Positions 58,047 to 64,000 of a stretch of DNA of 64,000 bases are shown piece by piece. This DNA is from Palsa-343 sp036269135 (lineage in GTDB: Bacteria > Acidobacteriota > Terriglobia > Terriglobales > Acidobacteriaceae). The stretch lies in assembly GCA_036269135.1 (NCBI GenBank), contig DATASQ010000056.1:1-64000 (forward strand), written 5' to 3'. Both the position numbers and the translations under genes were made by a program. The notes below the pieces were generated by a model, which saw only the letters and a list, made by a program, of their open reading frames with translations, had not been told where the DNA came from and did no database searches. How positions within the stretch are numbered: the stretch's first letter is position 1; the number at the start of each line of letters is the position of its first letter.

Positions 58047-60713
58047 TCAGTGACGCAAGTCGAAACTGTAGCGTAAAGTGAATCGCGCCTGAATCGGTTC
58101 GACCGGATGCATCACCCTTGTGAATGCCGCGTTGTCGTTCACGGCCCTCGCAACCTGCTCCTGCCCTGCCAGCGTAATTGGCGGTGTTGCGGGCAGCCCC
58201 AGCCCGGCTGCCGGGGTTATTTGCGACACATAGGCGTAATCAACATCGTGATCTCGCCGGTTGAACAGGTTTAAGACATCGCCCGCGAGGCTCCAGTTTT
58301 TGTTGAGTTGATAATTGGCTCCGAGGTTGACCAGCGTTGTCGAAGGCGATTGATACAAAGCGTCGGACGTCAAAGGGCGTGGGCCGAAGTAGCGCAGGCG
58401 CATGCTGGCCGAAAGGCGTTTGTAATTCCGCAGCGTGGTCCCGCCTGCGACCACCCACCGAACCGCTTCGGGCACCTCCCTGCCGTATGGATTTTGCAGG
58501 TAAGCGCCGCCTCCGGCTGGAATCACCCCAAAACAATTCGAGTTCTTTGCGCAAAGCTGAGGACCCGAGGGGGTCGAGGTGTAGAGCGTCGAATCATCCG
58601 GGTCGTCTTCAGTAAAAATGGCGCGGGAATCCGCCAGGTCAGCATCGAAGACCCAATGTTCCGAGGGTGCATAGTAGTTGCCAACTTCGATGCCATAGCG
58701 GTTACTCGGCTGTTCCGAGGGACTGGTGCCTCCGGTGTCGCCGTCCTGCAGCAGTTCGGAATTACTGTGGAGATACCAGAGCTCAGCGGTGCTTTGCAGA
58801 TGGGGAACGACCACAGTGCGGACGCCGACTTCCCCGCCTTTGGTCTGAACCAGGAAAGGGACTGGAATGGGGTTCGGCGTGTTGTAGTAGGGATAGTCGG
58901 GCGAAACCGGTTCATAGAGTTGCGTGGCGCCGCGCACGTCGTTGGTGTGATAACTGAATCCACCCTGTAAATAGAACTCCGTCTTCGCCCACGGGCCGAA
59001 GATCAGACTGGCTTTGGGACTCGGCAGGAACTTGCTGACCGATCGGTGAGTATTGGGATTGTAGGTGGCGGGGTAGGGATCGTTGGGATCGCCGGGATGG
59101 GTGGGATTTGTAAAGCTGGTTAAGATACCTTTGCCGTAGTCGCCGCGCAAGCCAAAGACGGAGCGGAATTTGCCGGCCCACTGAATCTTACTTTGCGCCC
59201 AGGGACTGCCAAGGGTTTCTGTGAACTTGTTCAGGTCTGTGGCCGCGGGCAGAACCGCGACCTGATCGAGAGCGGATGGTTCATCGAGATAGTTGGCTGC
59301 ATAGTCAGTTTTGGTCGTACGCAGGCGATTTTCCGTTCGATACAGGCCGTTGTGGATCCAGTCGTTGCGGAGCTGCAGACCGAAGGTAGTTTCCACCTTG
59401 CGGCCATACCAGTCGCTGAAGATCGTGTGGCGCAGGTCGAAGCCGGCAACCCAGCGCCTGTCCTGCTGTTCGAACTGGTCGCCTTTATAGGGATCGACCC
59501 GATAGTAAGTGAAATCCGACCACAGATTGAGATCGTAATAGAAGCCGTAGGCCATCAGCTTCGTCTGAGAATGTGCGCCCTGACGATGCCATTCGCCCTG
59601 CAGACTGTACCGATGGGAATGGCCGCCGTCTTCCGGGTTGAGCGCGCCGAAGAAACCGACGATGGGGATGGCCGTATAAGGTATCTGGTCCGTCGAGTTC
59701 CAACGGGTTCCAGCGTAGCCGTGCGCTGCGATGCTGAAGCCATTGTCGTCTCCGCCGTGGCTGTAGGTAGCCATGCCGTTGAATTTGTAGTAGTTGTCCG
59801 GATGCACCCAGGGGCCGCCATCGTGATACGCCTCTCCGCCGTAGAGCAGATGGCCCGCTCCCAGCTTGCGCGAGACACCGAAAACGAACCGTGCAAACTG
59901 GTACATGCCGCCGTCCACCTGGACGAAGTTTCGCGGCAGCGTTTTGTAGAACACCACCTCGGCATTGCCCGCCGAGCCATAGTCCCCGACATCGGCGTAA
60001 TAGGGGCCTTTGGCGGCGTTGATCCGCTCCACAAACTCCGGGATAACGACGTTCATGTCCGAGTAACCCTCGCCGTGGGCGTGCGAGGGCAGGTTCAGCG
60101 GCATACCGTCGAGGAAGATGGCAAAGTCCGTGCCGTGGTCGAGATTGAAGCCGCGCAGGAAATACTGGTTGGCCTTACCGCCGCCGGCGTGTTGCGTGAT
60201 GATGAGTCCGGGAAGCGCCTCCAGAATCTCTCCTGAGCGAAGGATCGGACGATTCCTGAGTTCCTCGGCGCCGACGGTCACCTGGCCGGCGGAACTGGCG
60301 ATGCCGATCAGGTCATCCGCCCGGCTTTGCACGTTCACGGTGGTGTTGACCGAGCCGATGGCCAGAGAGATGCGCAGCGGAGCGGGCGTCCCGGTGGCCG
60401 CCAGGGTGATGGGCGTCTCTCTGGTTTCAAAATCGGGCCTGGATACCACGAGTTGGTAATTTCCTGGAGGGAGTCCCGGAAGAACAAAGGCACCGTCCCG
60501 ATCCGACTGTGTCGTTCTGATGACGACGCCCTTCGCGTTCCAAACCTGCACAGTGGCCCCGGCGATCACCGCGCCCGACCGGTCCGCGACGGTTCCCGAT
60601 AGCTGAGGAGGGCTGGGGACGGCCCGCTGTGCGAGGCCGGATGCGAGAGGCAGGAGCCATATGAGCGCTACGAATATAAAGCCCATGTCCCCGATGGGGC
60701 TGCGGAATCGCAT
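58047..60713 (-). CDS. TonB-dependent receptor with carboxypeptidase-regulatory-like N-terminus (siderophore/other cargo)
   Basis: An 888-residue outer-membrane receptor. The signal region (LIWLLPLASGLAQ) is followed by a CarboxypepD_reg-like domain (about 35-120, QLSGTVADRSGAVIAGATV), a plug with ILRSGEILEALPGLIITQHAGGGKANQYFLRGFNLDHGTDFAIFLDG, and a barrel ending RFTLRYSFDLRH. The plug resembles classic FecA/CirA-type receptors more than the two Oar-like ones. Start at MRFRSP or nine codons later at MGFIF cannot be decided. Cargo unknown. Confidence 0.9.
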   Translation of the reverse strand: MRFRSPIGDMGFIFVALIWLLPLASGLAQRAVPSPPQLSGTVADRSGAVIAGATVQVWNAKGVVIRTTQSDRDGAFVLPGLPPGNYQLVVSRPDFETRETPITLAATGTPAPLRISLAIGSVNTTVNVQSRADDLIGIASSAGQVTVGAEELRNRPILRSGEILEALPGLIITQHAGGGKANQYFLRGFNLDHGTDFAIFLDGMPLNLPSHAHGEGYSDMNVVIPEFVERINAAKGPYYADVGDYGSAGNAEVVFYKTLPRNFVQVDGGMYQFARFVFGVSRKLGAGHLLYGGEAYHDGGPWVHPDNYYKFNGMATYSHGGDDNGFSIAAHGYAGTRWNSTDQIPYTAIPIVGFFGALNPEDGGHSHRYSLQGEWHRQGAHSQTKLMAYGFYYDLNLWSDFTYYRVDPYKGDQFEQQDRRWVAGFDLRHTIFSDWYGRKVETTFGLQLRNDWIHNGLYRTENRLRTTKTDYAANYLDEPSALDQVAVLPAATDLNKFTETLGSPWAQSKIQWAGKFRSVFGLRGDYGKGILTSFTNPTHPGDPNDPYPATYNPNTHRSVSKFLPSPKASLIFGPWAKTEFYLQGGFSYHTNDVRGATQLYEPVSPDYPYYNTPNPIPVPFLVQTKGGEVGVRTVVVPHLQSTAELWYLHSNSELLQDGDTGGTSPSEQPSNRYGIEVGNYYAPSEHWVFDADLADSRAIFTEDDPDDSTLYTSTPSGPQLCAKNSNCFGVIPAGGGAYLQNPYGREVPEAVRWVVAGGTTLRNYKRLSASMRLRYFGPRPLTSDALYQSPSTTLVNLGANYQLNKNWSLAGDVLNLFNRRDHDVDYAYVSQITPAAGLGLPATPPITLAGQEQVARAVNDNAAFTRVMHPVEPIQARFTLRYSFDLRH

Positions 60714-61023
60714 TGGCCGGCGTAGCACTGTTACAAAGATAATCCCCGCCGTTGTCGCCCGGGCCGAGGGGATCCCGCAGGCCGAATCCGGCAACACAGA
60801 TCCTGGGCCTGTTTCGGTTCTGCTATCCGGCCAGGGTATTGATTGGGGAAGAGAGAAAGGCGGGATGGGGGCAGCCTGGGTGAGTGCGTTGGCGATTGGG
60901 CACTCGTCGCGTTTGCCGAAACCCAATTTTGGAGAGATGCAGGGGCGCGAGCCCGACTTATTTTTGGCCTTGTACGGCATGGCTGAAGCCATGCCCTGAC
61001 ACAAAATGGGTCGAGGTTATCGG
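60714..61023. other. Gap upstream of the third TonB receptor gene
   Basis: Presumably holds the receptor promoter (I could not assign -35 and -10 boxes with confidence). The right end merges into hairpin repeat C. No convincing coding frame. Confidence 0.4.
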
Positions 61024-61080
61024 TTTCCCACCCTGTCGGCTCGAACGGCGCGAGCCGGCAAGGATGGGGCACCCGGGGAG
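61024..61080 (+). repeat. Hairpin repeat copy C (candidate REP), downstream of the RAYT gene
   Basis: TTTCCCACCCTG, stem TCGGCTCG, a 7-base loop, CGAGCCGG, then CAAGGATGGGGCACCCGGGG. The stem is a compensated variant of copies A, B and D. Confidence 0.7.
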
Positions 61081-61107
61081 TGCCACGATCCAGATTGGGT
61101 GTGTGGA

Positions 61108-61602
61108 TCAGGGCATTGCGGGGGGAATCCGTTCGACCGTGACTACGCCTTCGGGGAGTCCGGAGTAGGCGCGGGCGCTGCTCCATGCCCAGTCTTCGGG
61201 CGTGGCGGCGAGGCCGGCTTTCACTGGTTCGTGGTGCATGGAGACGAGGGTGGCCGCGATGGCCTCGGCGCCCACGATGTGGGTGTCGGTGGAGCGGCTT
61301 TCCCAGACCTGCTCGTCGGAGCGGGCCGAACTGTTATAGCGGCGGCGGTAGCGCGCCTGGAGCATTTCGACGGCATTGGCGGCGGTGTCGATTTCGGGCT
61401 CGCGCATGAGCAGACGGAAATGGTCGGGCATGACGATGTAGCCGGCGATGGCGAAGCGAAACTTGACGCGCAGCTCTTCCATGAGGCGCACGCAAACGTC
61501 ACGATGCTTTTCTTCGCCGAGCTTGGGCTGGTGGCGGAAGCAGGTGCAGGCGATGAGGTGGAGATGGCCTTTGCCGTAGACGGCCTCGCGGTGTTTGGGC
61601 AT
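61108..61602 (-). CDS. REP-associated tyrosine transposase (RAYT), degenerate HUH motif
   Basis: A 164-residue Y1-type transposase. The start MPKHREAVYGKGHLHLIACTC and the block FAIAGYIVMPDHFRLLMREP correspond to the RAYT HUH region, but the normal HxH (as in MPNHVHLL) is HFR here, losing one metal-binding His. A Tyr-rich YRRRYN follows, and the C-terminal MHHEPVKAGLAATPEDWAWSSARAY matches the RAYT tail. The gene is bracketed by hairpin repeats C and D. It may be inactive, or a divergent variant. Confidence 0.82.
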   Translation of the reverse strand: MPKHREAVYGKGHLHLIACTCFRHQPKLGEEKHRDVCVRLMEELRVKFRFAIAGYIVMPDHFRLLMREPEIDTAANAVEMLQARYRRRYNSSARSDEQVWESRSTDTHIVGAEAIAATLVSMHHEPVKAGLAATPEDWAWSSARAYSGLPEGVVTVERIPPAMP

Positions 61603-61640
61603 GGGTTCCAGTGTAGGGGGTGGATGAGATTTTCGGCGGC

Positions 61641-61698
61641 CTACCTTATCGGCTCGACCATGCTAGCCGGTAGGGATGGGGTACCCGGCATTGTGTCC
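61641..61698 (+). repeat. Hairpin repeat copy D (candidate REP), upstream of the RAYT gene
   Basis: CCTACCTTAT, CGGCT, a loop, AGCCG, then GTAGGGATGGGGTACCCGGCATTGTG. It keeps the GATGGGG(C/T)ACCCGG core and the ATTGTG tail with a different stem. Confidence 0.65.
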
Positions 61699-61869
61699 TG
61701 ATACAAAGGCGGATCTGAGCTGAACCTTTCGACTTAGCGAGTCATGGATGCGGCACGGCCCTCGGCGACGTCGTTAACCTGAGGGATTGATTATTGAGAG
61801 CGGTCGCTTTTCGGTCTGTGATATAGTTTGCCGCAAGTTTTATATTGCCAATTTACTCAAGGAGAACAT

Positions 61870-62085
61870 GTGGTTCATACAGTTACCGTCACTTTGCATA
61901 AGAACATCGACGTGGGGAAAAGAGACTGTACTGTCACGGTGAAGCAAAACGGGGAGCAGTTAGGAACTCTGACGTTCAGTAAGGGCGGTATAGAATGGCG
62001 GCCCACCAGAAAGTGGCGCGGCGGAAAAAACGAGATCCAAAAGACTTGGCGTGAGTTTGACGGCCTTATGAAATCTTCAAAATGA
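61870..62085 (+). CDS. Small 71-residue protein of unknown function
   Basis: A GTG-started frame after AAGGAG, giving VHTVTVTLHKNIDVGKRDC..., beta-rich with a helical KNEIQKTWREFDGLMKSSK end. Unrecognised. It overlaps the next gene by four bases (ATGA) and both have visibly lower GC than the neighbourhood, which suggests a transferred pair. The Lys- and Thr-rich composition and the KWRGGKNEIQ region give no further hint. Confidence 0.6.
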   Translation: MVHTVTVTLHKNIDVGKRDCTVTVKQNGEQLGTLTFSKGGIEWRPTRKWRGGKNEIQKTWREFDGLMKSSK

Positions 62086-62369
62086 CCGAGAACAGGTTCA
62101 GGATGCAGTTTTCTGATTATCTTGGACAGAAAATGGTCCTCATAATTCCACTGATCGATCCCGTGAAATCCCAAGAGGTGACGATACTCGGAGTCGAAGC
62201 TGGAGGCGTTTGGGTGGAAAGTGCAACCCTAATGTCTTATGCCGCAAAGAGTGTAGGCTCTTCCGCGACACTAAAAAGCCTCGTGTTTTTTATTCCATAC
62301 CACGAGATCAGGTTTGGTTTCGTTTCGATCGATAAGACCTTTTTGGACGAAAACGCACTCGGGCTGTGA
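62082..62369 (+). CDS. Small 95-residue protein of unknown function, partner of the preceding gene
   Basis: MTENRFRMQFSDYLGQKMVLIIPL... with a mixed strand/helix pattern and an Ile/Phe-rich FFIPYHEIRFGFV core. Unrecognised. The ATG overlaps the preceding stop, so it is translationally coupled. Low GC relative to flanking genes supports acquisition. There is no membrane helix of clear strength. Confidence 0.6.
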   Translation: MTENRFRMQFSDYLGQKMVLIIPLIDPVKSQEVTILGVEAGGVWVESATLMSYAAKSVGSSATLKSLVFFIPYHEIRFGFVSIDKTFLDENALGL

Positions 62370-62432
62370 TGCGCGAGGCAGGTAACCAACCTCGGCCGAG
62401 TGAACTTTCATATCCCCGGCTTGGCGATGGAA

Positions 62433-64000
<1,568 letters not shown>

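Noticed and set aside
57965..58085. Alternative-frame C-terminal tail (ASLKQRRAVASEEALHRAQQ) at the end of the third TonB gene
   Set aside because: It lacks a start codon in that frame and no upstream partner is evident; the TonB frame explains the region.

Overview
The window is GC-rich, densely packed chromosomal DNA, most likely from an acidobacterium (Acidobacteriota, Terriglobia-type). The best clues are three large TonB-dependent receptors, two of them Oar-like with an N-terminal carboxypeptidase-regulatory-like domain, GntR-controlled glycan genes without SusD partners, and dispersed intergenic hairpins with a GATGGGGCACCCGG core. This assignment is an inference from gene content; no rRNA or tRNA gene was seen.

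Layout. 1-14840 is housekeeping and envelope: a cut-off IS1595-type transposase, gatB, a small P-loop protein, folP, dacB, a cytochrome c lipoprotein with a membrane partner, an SDR oxidoreductase, a membrane-bound SpoIIE phosphatase, an HtrA protease, coaE, two paralogous exported proteins and frr. 15051-38373 is a glycan-utilisation locus. Its left part has a fused ManNAc-6-P epimerase/ROK kinase (minus) divergent from a RhaT-family transporter. A rightward series follows: GntR regulator, TonB receptor, a 1549-residue Tat-exported putative glycosidase and a Tat-exported DUF4434 protein. Converging on it is a leftward operon: TonB receptor, clan GH-A-like hydrolase, ROK kinase, SIS-domain isomerase/deaminase and FHS-type MFS permease. 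A second GntR gene is divergent from that operon. The plausible flow is uptake by the receptors, periplasmic cleavage, inner-membrane transport, phosphorylation, then epimerisation or deamination.

38519-57615 is mixed: a VapBC module, lipA, small membrane proteins, an EamA permease, purM-purN, rpmI-rplT, a methyltransferase, a foreign-looking AlbA_2/HATPase regulator, an L-rhamnose isomerase, a membrane-anchored MutS-like ATPase, pyrF, an AAA+ ATPase, rlpA, thiD and tdh. 58047-64000 holds a third TonB receptor, a REP-associated tyrosine transposase (RAYT) bracketed by two hairpin repeats of its probable REP family, two small genes of lower GC and a gamma-glutamyltransferase running off the right edge.

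The two most interesting things are the two-armed GntR-controlled glycan locus with unfamiliar glycosidase-like proteins and candidate operators, and the hairpin family whose four copies keep their flanks while both stem arms change together, two of them flanking a RAYT gene with a degenerate HUH motif.
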